The translations under genes and the position numbers were made by a program. This document shows, one piece after another, positions 55,885 to 64,000 of a DNA stretch of 64,000 nt. Below the pieces are notes generated by a model. It was not told the DNA's origin. It saw only the letters and a program-made list of their open reading frames with translations, and made no database searches. The stretch is from the NCBI RefSeq assembly GCF_904846615.1, contig NZ_CAJHBK010000001.1, positions 558,001 to 622,000 on the forward strand, read 5' to 3'. This DNA comes from Psychrobacter sp. JCM 18902. Its GTDB lineage: Bacteria > Pseudomonadota > Gammaproteobacteria > Pseudomonadales > Moraxellaceae. Each line of letters begins with the position of its first letter. Positions within the stretch are counted from its first letter, which is position 1.

Positions 55885-57081
55885 TTAATGGTCTTCGCTA
55901 CGTTGCTTGATAAGCGTGATGGCTTGATAGGGATGTATTTTATCACCTAATACACTAACAATGATATTTCGCTGGGCACATAAATGTCTTAGCAGTATGG
56001 TATCAGGATGATCAGCGCTGGCTAATAATATGCGTTCAGGGTCACGGCGCAATATCGCCCGTGTTGCCTCTGCAATCGTTGGCTTAATGCGGTTACGATT
56101 GGCGATAGCGTAGTCTGCTGCCAGCTTGTCGATTAAAGCAGCTGTCTGATAGCGCGGCTGCTGAAACGTCGGAAAGCACTTCAAAGATGGGGCTAATGCA
56201 CGGCGCGCTGCATCGATATGAGCGATGAAAGCTAAGCTATGGTCGACCTCAATTAAGTTATCATAAAACACGCTGCGGTGTAGCCCCAATGCTGGCTCGG
56301 TATATAAACTTCGCGAAATCAGTCCTGATACCGTACTATTTAATAATCCTGACGGAATTAGCCAGTCATCGATACTAGCTGCAAGCCAAGCAACGCCAGC
56401 TGGATCAGCCAGCGTTAATAAGGGAATAACACTTGCGCCTTGATGAAAGATATTGGCAAAGTTTGCATGGCTAGGATCGCTAAATTTTTCTAAACTATGA
56501 GCAAGCTCTTGATAAATCGCGCCTTTGCCTGTCCAACCGTCAACAAATACGATAGGACTGTCTGGATGAGCATTCAATATCATTTGTAACGCAACTGGAT
56601 CAAGTCCGCGGTCGCGAATGATGCTGATACCATAATGCACGCTCGGCAAAGCAGAGCTGCTATTAACGTCTGCTAACGCACGCTGCAACAAAACGCCAAC
56701 TGGCAAACCTGCGCGTACCAAACTGACTAAGACTAGCGGGCGCTCATTACTAACGGTATGTTCATTTCGAGATTTTTGAAAAATGTGATGTAGCGTATAA
56801 GCCAAATTAGTAATGTCAGTGGCAGTCCTCTCAGCTCCTTGCTCTAATGCTTGCGTGTATAGCTGCTCATGCATAGCAGTAGGCGCTTGCTCCAAGGTCA
56901 ACATATCAGAATAATGACGTTGCCCACTTTGAATAAGTGCTTCTTTTTGACTGACTGGCACATCGGCGACCGCGTTTTTAGCGACTATATCGAGCAGTAC
57001 GGTCACATCACTGGCAAGATAGCTGCCTGAGCCATATGCTTCTAATTTTTGAACATTAGGGTTCGTTATATGATGGGTCAT
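55885..57081 (-). CDS. StiP-type protein with C-terminal PELOTA RNA-binding domain
   Basis: A 398-residue protein matching the family called cysteine protease StiP. GSYLASDVTVLL, SLVRAGLPVGVLL, HYGISIIRDRGLDPVAL, IVFVDGWTGKGAIYQEL and SGLISRSLY are its core; the region resembles a phosphoribosyltransferase-like fold (VDGWTGKG). The last 65 residues (ILRRDPERILLASADHPDTILLRHLC) form a PELOTA-type domain. I see no obvious Cys-His protease dyad, so the protease name is not supported by the sequence. It lies between the CitE-like and HAD genes; the family is a fixed member of Ter biosynthetic modules. Confidence 0.87.
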   Translation of the reverse strand: MTHHITNPNVQKLEAYGSGSYLASDVTVLLDIVAKNAVADVPVSQKEALIQSGQRHYSDMLTLEQAPTAMHEQLYTQALEQGAERTATDITNLAYTLHHIFQKSRNEHTVSNERPLVLVSLVRAGLPVGVLLQRALADVNSSSALPSVHYGISIIRDRGLDPVALQMILNAHPDSPIVFVDGWTGKGAIYQELAHSLEKFSDPSHANFANIFHQGASVIPLLTLADPAGVAWLAASIDDWLIPSGLLNSTVSGLISRSLYTEPALGLHRSVFYDNLIEVDHSLAFIAHIDAARRALAPSLKCFPTFQQPRYQTAALIDKLAADYAIANRNRIKPTIAEATRAILRRDPERILLASADHPDTILLRHLCAQRNIIVSVLGDKIHPYQAITLIKQRSEDH

Positions 57082-57144
57082 AAAATAATTTCTACTTCTA
57101 TAAACGGCGGCGATTATTGTTTTTATTTAGGAGGGGTTAAGTGT

Positions 57145-57972
57145 TTAGAATGATTGAGAGCTAAGTCGTCCATGTAACTGACCATGATTGGGCATACCAT
57201 ACCAGTCAAGCAGCTGTAAAAATGGTAAATCAGCCAGACTGTCACCAAAGCCAAAGCTTGGTCGTTGACTGTCTAAATGATTAGCTAACAAGAACTGTAC
57301 CGCATGGCGCTTATGAACTGCGTGCGGCAATATCGCTAGATTATTCGCATTCACGTGCACATAAAAATCCTGCTCAAAGTCTCGTATTAACGTTGGCAGT
57401 TTTGCAGCGAGATCTACTAATGCTTGATGGTCTTTTTGCGCATGTTTGATAGCCAGATAAATGGTTAATTCTCTATTATCAGCGCCATTGTTAAAGCTAT
57501 CGATATGCGGTGTAAAGACCAGCTGGCTACTTTCATTTTTGCTGTGATTCGCGAATAGCTGGCTCAGCTGCTGCAATTTTTCCTGCAATGGCGCAAGCTT
57601 ATTATACATATACTGTTGCCACTGGGCTTGTAACATACCGTCTTTGTCAAGAATAATCGCGCCATGAGTCAAAACTTGCCAGCTATCAAAAGGCAGTTTA
57701 ACACGCTGGATTTCACTGCGGTCGCGTGCCGTCACTACGATTAGATCAGTGCTAGCAAGTAGCCAGTTAAAAAATGTGGCTTGGCGCTGACTCATAAAAC
57801 TTAATGGCTCGCCTTGTTTGTTAACGGTTGCGCAAATCAAGTTTTCAGCTTCAGTGGTGGGTAAGTCCCATGCGTCAATTTTACGCTGAGTTTGAAATAG
57901 CGTATCGTCCAAATCCATCAGCGCGTAAGGCTTAACGATATCAGGATTGGCTTGAAAGAATGGGCTGGTCAT
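57145..57972 (-). CDS. HAD family hydrolase of the Ter module
   Basis: A 275-residue HAD phosphatase. The nucleophile motif MDLDDTLF gives Asp20 and Asp22; VVTARDR supplies the motif II Thr; the C-terminal FGFGDSLADLPFL gives the metal-binding Asp pair. The insert is C2-type, as in Cof/sucrose-phosphatase-like proteins. It probably removes a phosphate in the module's small-molecule pathway. Spacing to the StiP gene is 63 bp and to the PRTase gene 82 bp, all on one strand. Confidence 0.9.
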   Translation of the reverse strand: MTSPFFQANPDIVKPYALMDLDDTLFQTQRKIDAWDLPTTEAENLICATVNKQGEPLSFMSQRQATFFNWLLASTDLIVVTARDRSEIQRVKLPFDSWQVLTHGAIILDKDGMLQAQWQQYMYNKLAPLQEKLQQLSQLFANHSKNESSQLVFTPHIDSFNNGADNRELTIYLAIKHAQKDHQALVDLAAKLPTLIRDFEQDFYVHVNANNLAILPHAVHKRHAVQFLLANHLDSQRPSFGFGDSLADLPFLQLLDWYGMPNHGQLHGRLSSQSF

Positions 57973-58054
57973 AAAGGTGTCCGTAAGGGTTGAATGTGAA
58001 AAGCAGAGCGGGATTTAGAGGATAGTTGTAAGAGGACAGTTCTTATAAAATAAT

Positions 58055-59383
58055 TTACAGCGTCGGACTCACCACCAATACATTCTCTAAACCTTTCCAC
58101 ATAGTATCAACGCTATCAGCGGGCGTTTCCACACACAAGACAATCAAATCCCAATCGTTAGGTGTAACGTTATAAGCAAAGTTGGTCATCCCAAGCCCAT
58201 AATTATCATTAAAACTTAGCATCGAGGTAATTGCGCCACCAAGCGCAATCGGTGAGCGGGTTAACGCACTAAAATTAACCGTATGCTTACTATTCTCTAC
58301 ATGCGTATGTTGTGCAAGCCATTCCGCCAATAAAAACGGTAACCAGACAAACTCATTACTGCCCAATACTAAAATTCGCTGTGGCAACTGTTCTTTATCA
58401 AACGGCTCTTTCTCAGGTTGAGCTTGCTTGTTAAAAATGTTAAAGGCAGTTTGAAACCTTAAAAGATAATGATCAAACCCATCTGTGCTATCTAGAGTTG
58501 GGAAACGTCCCCAATTACCAGTATTACCTAGAGACTGACTACCTGCTTTAGTTGTATCAACCGACGGCATCGTTATCGGTTCGGGATTGGGTGCATCTGT
58601 CCAAGTCCATGCCCCAGACAGTAGATGATGACGTTGAAAGTGGATATTGGGCAGGCGTTTTGCGATTTGGTCAGATACAGCCTCATTTACATCGGCTGCA
58701 TTCTGATTCTGGTTTAAAGACCAATCAACCAAAGTGGTAAGATGTACTTGCTCTAACTGGTCAAGTCCTGCGTTACGAAGGGCAGTGACGACATTAACGC
58801 AAGTATTGCCTGTCGATGCTTCATCATCCACCATAATCAAGGTTTTGCTGGCTAGCAGCTGCGCTTGGGTCACTGTATCTGCACTTTGATAAATGAGATG
58901 CTGGCTGGCATGACTATGGTCTTCGCTGAAAGTGGTTAATAAAGAGTCGCTGCTACTGTCCTTATTGTCATCATGTTGCGCATGCCGCGTAGAGTTCAAT
59001 AGTAAGGCTTTGGGGTAACGCGTTTGTAGCGCTTGATGTACCCCCGCAGATAAGCCAACGGCTGTCTCTGCCATACCGATGACTAAAATCGGCTCAGGCA
59101 AATCGCTAGGAACCAAATTCGCCAAGTCAGTAAAAGCATGACGCATGGTGCTAGGAGCCACTGGAATATGACGACCTAATACTTTTGAGACAAACAAAAA
59201 GGCACGTTTTGGGTTAATGCGTTGTGCAAAGCCAAGCAAGTCTTCTAATTGATAATCGTTACTTGGTTCTGCCCCATTTTTCGTAGTGGCTGAATTGGTT
59301 TGATAGGTTAAATCAAGATTGCCGCGTGGTAGGGTAATGGTGCAGACATAGCTTTTTTTCATGGAAATACTGTTTGTAGTCAT
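58055..59383 (-). CDS. Phosphoribosyltransferase with C-terminal TRSP domain, Ter module
   Basis: A 442-residue protein. The PRPP-binding signature TLIMVDDEASTGNT is at residues 181-194, and PILVIGMAETAVGLS precedes it, as in the PRTases of Ter modules. The C-terminal third (residues about 270-440; SLGNTGNWGRFPTLD, ILVLGSNEFVWLPFLLAEWL, FAYNV) fits the TRSP domain described with them. An Asp/Ser-rich loop (about 136-158) is variable. The predicted role is to attach ribose phosphate to a base-like substrate. It is 25 bp downstream of the J-domain gene. Confidence 0.87.
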   Translation of the reverse strand: MTTNSISMKKSYVCTITLPRGNLDLTYQTNSATTKNGAEPSNDYQLEDLLGFAQRINPKRAFLFVSKVLGRHIPVAPSTMRHAFTDLANLVPSDLPEPILVIGMAETAVGLSAGVHQALQTRYPKALLLNSTRHAQHDDNKDSSSDSLLTTFSEDHSHASQHLIYQSADTVTQAQLLASKTLIMVDDEASTGNTCVNVVTALRNAGLDQLEQVHLTTLVDWSLNQNQNAADVNEAVSDQIAKRLPNIHFQRHHLLSGAWTWTDAPNPEPITMPSVDTTKAGSQSLGNTGNWGRFPTLDSTDGFDHYLLRFQTAFNIFNKQAQPEKEPFDKEQLPQRILVLGSNEFVWLPFLLAEWLAQHTHVENSKHTVNFSALTRSPIALGGAITSMLSFNDNYGLGMTNFAYNVTPNDWDLIVLCVETPADSVDTMWKGLENVLVVSPTL

Positions 59384-59408
59384 ATAAAGGTTTCAACGTT
59401 ATTGAGTG

Positions 59409-60482
59409 CTAAAATCGTAGTGTTTCTTTTGCAAGGTTTAGTTCTTGAGCTTTTTCTTGAAGTACCAGTTTTACAGATTCAGGTAAGTGAGTGTATTTGT
59501 CAGGATGAAAGTCTTTGATCTTTAACCTATAAGCTCTACGCATTTCGTCGATAGTAGCTCCTTCTAACAAACCAAGAACCTTTAATGCTTTTAGATTATC
59601 AGAAGCTTCTGTAGGTTTGTCTTGGTTTTCAAGGGTTTCAAAACCAGAGTAAACATCCTCTAATATTTCATTGCTAATGCCCATTAATTTGCTCAGATTT
59701 TTAATCTCTGCTAGACCTTTTTCTATATGCAACCATTTTCCTGACTCTAAGTTATTGATTATTATTCGAGCTGATGCATAGAAAATAGTATTCTTATCAT
59801 TAGTAGTATTTGCTCTATTATTGAAATCCTTAACACATTCTCTCAAATCTATTGAAGTACCTGATAAGATTTTCATTTGATTTTTTAAAAAATCTCGTTC
59901 TTCTGGATTGTTTTCTATGTGATTTGAAAAAACATTTTTGATAACTTTAATGTTGTCTTTGGACCAAGATTTTGAATCATTGGAGTCACCTTTTTTTATG
60001 GAGTAGTAAGCCAAAATTTTTATTGTAGGAATGAACCATTCCATAAGTAAAAAAGAGCTAGAGCTTATACGAATTTCCTCTTGAGATTTGAGTTTATCGA
60101 GAATAACGCCATCCTTTAAAAGCGTAATATTAAAATCTAAGGTGATATCTTTATTTCTAGTCAAAATTAAAGCATTGATAGGCACACTTATTGAGTAAGG
60201 ACCATTATTATTGTTATTGCGAGCACCAGTTATAAAGTTACCTTCTTCATCATTAAAAATATCATAATAACTTTTTACATTTTGTCCCTGATAAGCAAGT
60301 TCAAGAATAACAACTTCTGTTCCATAAGGAATAGTATCCATACTTAAGTGTAGATACTTGCCCTCTAGCTTCGTAGTGTAGGAATAGTTTCTAGTGGCAG
60401 TATTATCTGAAACACTTTCATCGTCATTTGACAAAGCACCTATTATGAAAAAAACAGCAACTAAAATTATTATATAAATCAT
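59409..60482 (-). CDS. Membrane-anchored J-domain protein, possibly TerB-J (DjlA-like)
   Basis: A 357-residue protein. Residues 1-19 form a membrane anchor (MIYIIILVAVFFIIGALS). A beta-rich region follows (about 35-135), then a helical region (about 150-290) that may be a TerB-like fold, as in DjlA. The C-terminal J domain ends the protein, with the Hsp70-contacting HPD at residues 326-328 (KDFHPDKY). J domains recruit and stimulate DnaK. It sits inside the Ter operon, but its DNA is clearly more AT-rich than that of its neighbours. The TerB-like assignment is by topology only; the J domain is certain. Confidence 0.85.
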   Translation of the reverse strand: MIYIIILVAVFFIIGALSNDDESVSDNTATRNYSYTTKLEGKYLHLSMDTIPYGTEVVILELAYQGQNVKSYYDIFNDEEGNFITGARNNNNNGPYSISVPINALILTRNKDITLDFNITLLKDGVILDKLKSQEEIRISSSSFLLMEWFIPTIKILAYYSIKKGDSNDSKSWSKDNIKVIKNVFSNHIENNPEERDFLKNQMKILSGTSIDLRECVKDFNNRANTTNDKNTIFYASARIIINNLESGKWLHIEKGLAEIKNLSKLMGISNEILEDVYSGFETLENQDKPTEASDNLKALKVLGLLEGATIDEMRRAYRLKIKDFHPDKYTHLPESVKLVLQEKAQELNLAKETLRF

Positions 60483-60881
60483 ATCTATTTGCTTACTTTA
60501 GTTATTAATTTTTATTGGAATTTTTTCTTACATTTGTACTAAAATTTTTGCTTTGTATATATATTTTTAAATAAAAAAAGGTGCAAGTATTATCACATGC
60601 TACTAGAATTAATGCTCTGCGCTTGCTGTACCTACTCAGATAGAAATTGCTAAAAACTCATTTGAGTAGCAGTGTATGCTTTTAAAAGTTGGGTAACTAT
60701 AACTTTCTAATTATTTAGGTTAGATTTTATCAAGGTTAAAATCTTAAAAATAGGGTGTAGCTCAACACTTGTTATTTCTAAGCCGGGTTATTATGATAGC
60801 GCGTATCGAAATAATCAACTACTAAATAAATCAAGTGTTTAGATGTATTTATTTAAGGTTTGTCAACACTATAGTGAATCA
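60483..60881. other. AT-rich spacer inside the Ter operon
   Basis: About 400 bp between the J-domain gene and the TerD-protease gene. No gene is supported. A weak hairpin GATTTTA / TAAAATC (about 60723-60743) is present, without a T tract. The spacer is as AT-rich as the J-domain gene, so both may have come in together, and it may hold a separate promoter for that gene. Confidence 0.4.
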
Positions 60882-62126
60882 TTAACCCTGACAACCTACC
60901 AACCACAAAGCACCGCGACTTTGTTTGCTTAATTGCGGCGTGGTTAGCGGCGCAGCTGTCGTGCGTGACATGCCAGATGAGTCAGATGAGTTATCTAAAC
61001 TGATTCCAGCGCTCGCGAGTAGGGCGGATAATAACTGAAATTTCACCGCATAGTTCATATTTTGTGCATGCTCATGGACGAGGCTGGACGTTACCATGCC
61101 GATAACTTCGCCAGTCGGCAGTAATAAAGGGCTGCCACTAGAGCCTGGCTGAATAGGCGCAGTAAATTGCAGATAGCGAATATCATTGCCAAACCCTGTC
61201 AGTCCTGAGATGCAGCCTTGGGTTACTTGTAATTGGCTACTCAATCCTGATAACGGAAATCCCAAGGTGGTGATGGTTTCACCCAAATTATCAGTACAAC
61301 GCTGTGCTAAGGGTAAATAACTTGGCAGTGGCTCACTTACTCTAATAATGGCTGAATCACTACCGATATCGCTGAGCACCACTTGCGCTTCACGATCAGG
61401 CTGCCCTTGCTGACGCACACCAATCATCGCCGCCGATTCAATGACATGATAACAAGTCAGTAAATGATAGGGATCGATAGCAAACGCTGTCCCTGTCCAA
61501 GTTTCACCAGATTGAACTTGTCTGGGCGGACGCGCATCACTGTTAGGATAACCTTGCTGCTGTGCGCGCTGGGCATCTTGGATAAGGGCATGCGTATCTG
61601 GCGGACGCATATCAATGCTCACTTGTACATGATGCTCAAGACTTGCCAGTCCTTGCGTGGAGCTTTCACCAAGGGCGCGGCATTTAAATTGTCCATTGCG
61701 TCGGTATATCTCTAATATGATCGCCGCCTTGACATGGCGCTCACTTGCGGTAAATTCATAACGAATATCGCCCTCATTGAGGGTTAAGTTTACCTTGCTC
61801 AATTCAACGGCAGGTAAGTTTAGGCTTGGCTCATGATAAACATAAGCAATCAGTTGTAAAAAGCTTGCACCTTGTTTATCAAACAATGCAGGCAAATCCA
61901 ATTGCCATGCATTTGGATCATCTTTGCTATTGAGCTGCGCCCATTCCTTCGGTTCATGAAGATAAGCAGGACTACGAGCGGCTTTGCGATGCTCATCCAA
62001 AGGTAGCCATAATAGCCCAAGCTGCTCGCCAAACTTTGACTGATCTGTCGTTGCAAAGGCGACCGAACAATTCGCTGTCGCGATGACCGTATTTGCCCCT
62101 AACACTAACGTGGTTTGTGCTGTCAT
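60882..62126 (-). CDS. TerD domain fused to a trypsin-like serine protease
   Basis: A 414-residue two-domain protein. Residues about 1-190 are a divergent TerD domain (TLVLGANTVIATA; LPLDEHRKAARSPAYLHEPKEW; KVNLTLNEGDIRYEF; RHVKAAIILEIYRR). Residues about 205-385 are a trypsin-fold protease: TGTAFAIDPYHLLTCYHVIES gives His227, DIGSDSAIIRV gives Asp257, and PGSSGSPLLLPTGEVIGM gives Ser330. There is no signal peptide, so the protease would act in the cytoplasm, perhaps controlled by the Ca-binding-type TerD domain. It lies 87 bp after the ATP-grasp gene in the Ter operon. Confidence 0.9.
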   Translation of the reverse strand: MTAQTTLVLGANTVIATANCSVAFATTDQSKFGEQLGLLWLPLDEHRKAARSPAYLHEPKEWAQLNSKDDPNAWQLDLPALFDKQGASFLQLIAYVYHEPSLNLPAVELSKVNLTLNEGDIRYEFTASERHVKAAIILEIYRRNGQFKCRALGESSTQGLASLEHHVQVSIDMRPPDTHALIQDAQRAQQQGYPNSDARPPRQVQSGETWTGTAFAIDPYHLLTCYHVIESAAMIGVRQQGQPDREAQVVLSDIGSDSAIIRVSEPLPSYLPLAQRCTDNLGETITTLGFPLSGLSSQLQVTQGCISGLTGFGNDIRYLQFTAPIQPGSSGSPLLLPTGEVIGMVTSSLVHEHAQNMNYAVKFQLLSALLASAGISLDNSSDSSGMSRTTAAPLTTPQLSKQSRGALWLVGCQG

Positions 62127-62213
62127 CGTTTGCCTCTTATTGAATATATTCGGTTGTGATTGATTTATTATTGTCGATTCATTGCCGTCAGCTTTTTATA
62201 TGATTATTTTGAC

Positions 62214-63401
62214 TTATTCAGTGATGTCTTCTTCAACCTTTACACCGACCATAATAGAGCGTATTTGGCAGGGGGTTATTTGTTGCGCGATATCAGCCAG
62301 TATCGGTTTATCGGTTAAGCCTAGCCAATAAGCAAATCCAACTTGGGTTAAATCCACACCGCTATGGGTGGTGTAGTCGATGCCACCAGAAGGGCGGCTG
62401 TTAATCTCAAGCACACGGTGCTGACCGTCATCATCGGCTTTGGTTTGCACACTGACGATGCCATCGCAGCCAAAGGCTTTTATGAGTGGAATGACGACAT
62501 CCATGACCGCTTGCTCGTAGCCGATATGCTGAATTTTCCCCGTTTTATAACGAGTGACAGCAGCCAGCACTTCGCCATATTCACAGACGACATCGATAGA
62601 GTACTCTTGCCCTGACAAGTAAGGCATTAGCAGCATTGGAATTGGGCGTTCCTGCACCATGACACTGTTGGCATAGGCATTAATAAATTGCGCCGTATTT
62701 ATTTTTTTCTCTTCGGTAAAGTATAAATGCTCAAAGCTGTCGTATTGCTCGTCTGTTTCTGTACCTGCTTCTCGACCCATCTCTTTAACTTTGCCCAGTC
62801 GCCAAAATCCTTGTGCAAAGATACCCGTAACCGGTTTGACACATAAGGGCTGATCACCATATATGTCAAGTAACGCCTCAAGCTCTGCGACGTTATCAAA
62901 GCGCCACGCCTCGGCAACGGGAATATCATGCTCATGACACTGCTGCATAAAGGCAAACTTATCATCTATTACTTCTAACGCTGCCACACTCGTTGCACCC
63001 GTCAATAAACGAATGCCAGCCGCGTCAAATGCCTCACGCTGGGCTTCGTAATCAATACCATTGCGTCCAGTGAGCAATACTTTTACGTTGTTTTTCTGCG
63101 CTTGTTCTAACACAAACTGCCACCGCGGCATCAATGGCTCAACAGATTCCAGCACTACTTGCTCATCGTTATCTGCGGTGCTAGTAGAAGGCTCGCGGTA
63201 AACGCTGTCAGCAAATTCAAAAATCTCAGGTCTATTGTGGCGGTGTGAAGCGATAATGTTGAACGGAGTATCAGCGCGATTTTTTAGGGTTTGCAGGCTG
63301 GCTAACATATCACGCTGGCTTGACTGACCTTCAGCTAACCAAACGGCAGGTGACGCGGCAGTTGATGTTATATGATCGTTATCGTTAGCAGGGGTTTTCA
63401 T
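62214..63401 (-). CDS. ATP-grasp protein of the Ter module
   Basis: An ATP-grasp ligase of 395 residues, related to carbamoyl-phosphate synthetase-type grasp folds. A Rossmann-like pre-domain (FNIIASHRHNRPEI) precedes the grasp lobes: LCVKPVTGIFAQGFWRLG for ATP binding, MLMPYLSGQEYSIDVVCE, and RVLEINSRPSGGIDY carrying the metal-binding Glu and Asn. It probably activates a carboxylate and joins it to an amine in the module's metabolite. ATG 63401 gives MKTPANDNDH; the frame is open 30 codons further upstream, but that leader is unlikely. It is the first gene of the operon and diverges from terD at 63707. Confidence 0.88.
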   Translation of the reverse strand: MKTPANDNDHITSTAASPAVWLAEGQSSQRDMLASLQTLKNRADTPFNIIASHRHNRPEIFEFADSVYREPSTSTADNDEQVVLESVEPLMPRWQFVLEQAQKNNVKVLLTGRNGIDYEAQREAFDAAGIRLLTGATSVAALEVIDDKFAFMQQCHEHDIPVAEAWRFDNVAELEALLDIYGDQPLCVKPVTGIFAQGFWRLGKVKEMGREAGTETDEQYDSFEHLYFTEEKKINTAQFINAYANSVMVQERPIPMLLMPYLSGQEYSIDVVCEYGEVLAAVTRYKTGKIQHIGYEQAVMDVVIPLIKAFGCDGIVSVQTKADDDGQHRVLEINSRPSGGIDYTTHSGVDLTQVGFAYWLGLTDKPILADIAQQITPCQIRSIMVGVKVEEDITE

Positions 63402-63706
63402 AATTCTCTCAGCATTATCGTAGGTTTTAGATATAATTGAATAATTCACTATCGTCATCGCAACACCACCAAGAATATAAGCAAGCCGCAATATTGCTAA
63501 TAGTAGGGGCTATTATATACAAATGCTAAGCGTTATAAATGCTGCTGACAAAATAGCATGAAGGATTTGTAAAAATATTTTTTAGGGTCATTGGCACGCT
63601 ATTGAACGGTCGTACGCTTTAAAAGTCAGCGGCCATCCATGCTACTATATGACAATTATTAGCATAACAAACACACGCACATAATAAATAATTCAAAGGA
63701 TGTATG
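63402..63706. promoter_or_regulatory. Divergent promoter region of the Ter module
   Basis: About 305 bp between the start of the seven-gene minus-strand operon and terD. Both transcripts must begin here, so this is the probable regulatory centre of the module. It is AT-rich; I cannot point to a single convincing operator or to a strong -35/-10 pair. Confidence 0.45.
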
Positions 63707-64000
63707 ATGAGCCAAATCCAACCTCAACAACTGATTGCGGGTGCCAATGCGCCACTGCCGACGGATCATATTAGCATTCGTATTTTAAGCCAAAACGCCA
63801 TTGATTGTGCCGCTTATCGCCTGACAGCTGACGGTAAAGTACGCGGCGATGGCGACATGATATTTTATGGGCAGACACGTAGCGATGATGGCAGTGTGAG
63901 TTTCCGTGGTCATGATAGCGATGGGTTTTTTGATATTAATTTACCAGCCCAGCCAGCCAATATTGAGAAGATAGCCCTCGCGTTTTCTAGCTCACAGACG
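63707..64000 (+). CDS. TerD family protein, N-terminal part
   Basis: The first 98 residues of a TerD/TerA-type protein, cut by the window end. Visible are MSQIQPQQLIAGANAPLP, then RILSQNAIDCAAYRLTADGKVRGDGDMIFYGQTRSDDGSVSF. The DGKVRGDGDMIFY stretch is the TerD acidic loop that binds calcium in studied members. ATG 63707 has AAAGGA 6 bases upstream; an adjacent ATG at 63704 is in frame. It is the first gene of a plus-strand unit that probably continues with further ter genes outside the window. Confidence 0.9.
   Translation, partial: MSQIQPQQLIAGANAPLPTDHISIRILSQNAIDCAAYRLTADGKVRGDGDMIFYGQTRSDDGSVSFRGHDSDGFFDINLPAQPANIEKIALAFSSSQT

Noticed and set aside
55885..57081. Protease activity for the StiP-type protein
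   Set aside because: The family name suggests a cysteine protease, but the few cysteines present are not in conserved catalytic-looking motifs, so I did not assert that activity.
1..64000. CRISPR array
   Set aside because: No series of short repeats with regular spacers is visible; the only repeated family is the dispersed 170-bp MITE.

Overview
The window looks like a chromosomal segment of a gammaproteobacterium of the family Moraxellaceae, most probably Psychrobacter. The reasons are moderate GC content with AT-rich spacers, a type VI secretion cluster carrying a TagX-like peptidase in the style of Acinetobacter, and the general character of the proteins. The genus is inferred from familiarity with such proteins, not from any search. 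Most of the window is ordinary single-copy chromosome, interrupted by accessory blocks.

Layout. 1-7.5 kb is the end of a type VI secretion locus: tssM (cut by the window edge) and an unknown membrane protein on the minus strand, and divergently a TagX-like endopeptidase, a TssJ-like lipoprotein, tssK and tssL. 7.7-9.3 kb holds tRNA-Asn and an aspartate aminotransferase. 9.9-16.2 kb is a fatty-acid-modification cluster (SDR, FAD oxidoreductase, DUF1365, cyclopropane-synthase-like methyltransferase, DUF2177, thioesterase). 16.3-21.3 kb holds a CDF metal transporter, a DUF2059 protein, Dps and UvrB. 21.5-24.2 kb is a tandem pair of HisC-like aminotransferases. 24.4-26.6 kb holds small orphan genes. 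27-36.7 kb holds recJ, a TRIC-type channel gene pair, a drug/metabolite transporter, queE, dapD, a lipase-like hydrolase and a lipoprotein amidohydrolase. 37.1-41.5 kb is an arsenosugar-type cluster (arsS, DUF547, two glycosyltransferase-type proteins, and a convergent methylthioadenosine-type phosphorylase) with no arsM in view. 42-45.6 kb is a TAXI-TRAP transporter operon. 45.7-50.4 kb holds lipA, a carboxymuconolactone-decarboxylase-like gene and acnB. 50.6-54.4 kb is patchy: an AT-rich orphan membrane gene, a relic of an enoyl-CoA hydratase, a PACE efflux pump, an intact enoyl-CoA hydratase and an alpha/beta hydrolase. 54.6-64 kb is a tellurium-resistance-associated (Ter) biosynthetic module.

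The most unusual part is the Ter module. Seven minus-strand genes encode an ATP-grasp protein, a TerD domain fused to a trypsin-like protease with a complete-looking catalytic triad, a membrane-anchored J-domain protein (possibly TerB-J), a PRTase-TRSP protein, a HAD phosphatase, a StiP/PELOTA protein and a CitE-like lyase. They diverge from a second terD gene that runs off the window. Published comparative genomics (Anantharaman, Iyer and Aravind) linked such modules to stress sensing and a predicted nucleoside-like metabolite. The protease fusion and the J-domain protein suggest a proteostasis arm here.

A second signal is a family of non-coding mobile elements. Four copies are each exactly 170 bp, have inverted ends beginning GGGCGTGTCCTCA, and are flanked by TA. 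They sit at 22.6, 26.8, 29.7 and 53.4 kb, with remnants at 6.6 and 24.2 kb. They behave like MITEs of the TA-targeting (IS630/Tc1-mariner) type. Two of the four lie between tandemly duplicated genes, and one remnant sits inside the loop of a terminator hairpin.
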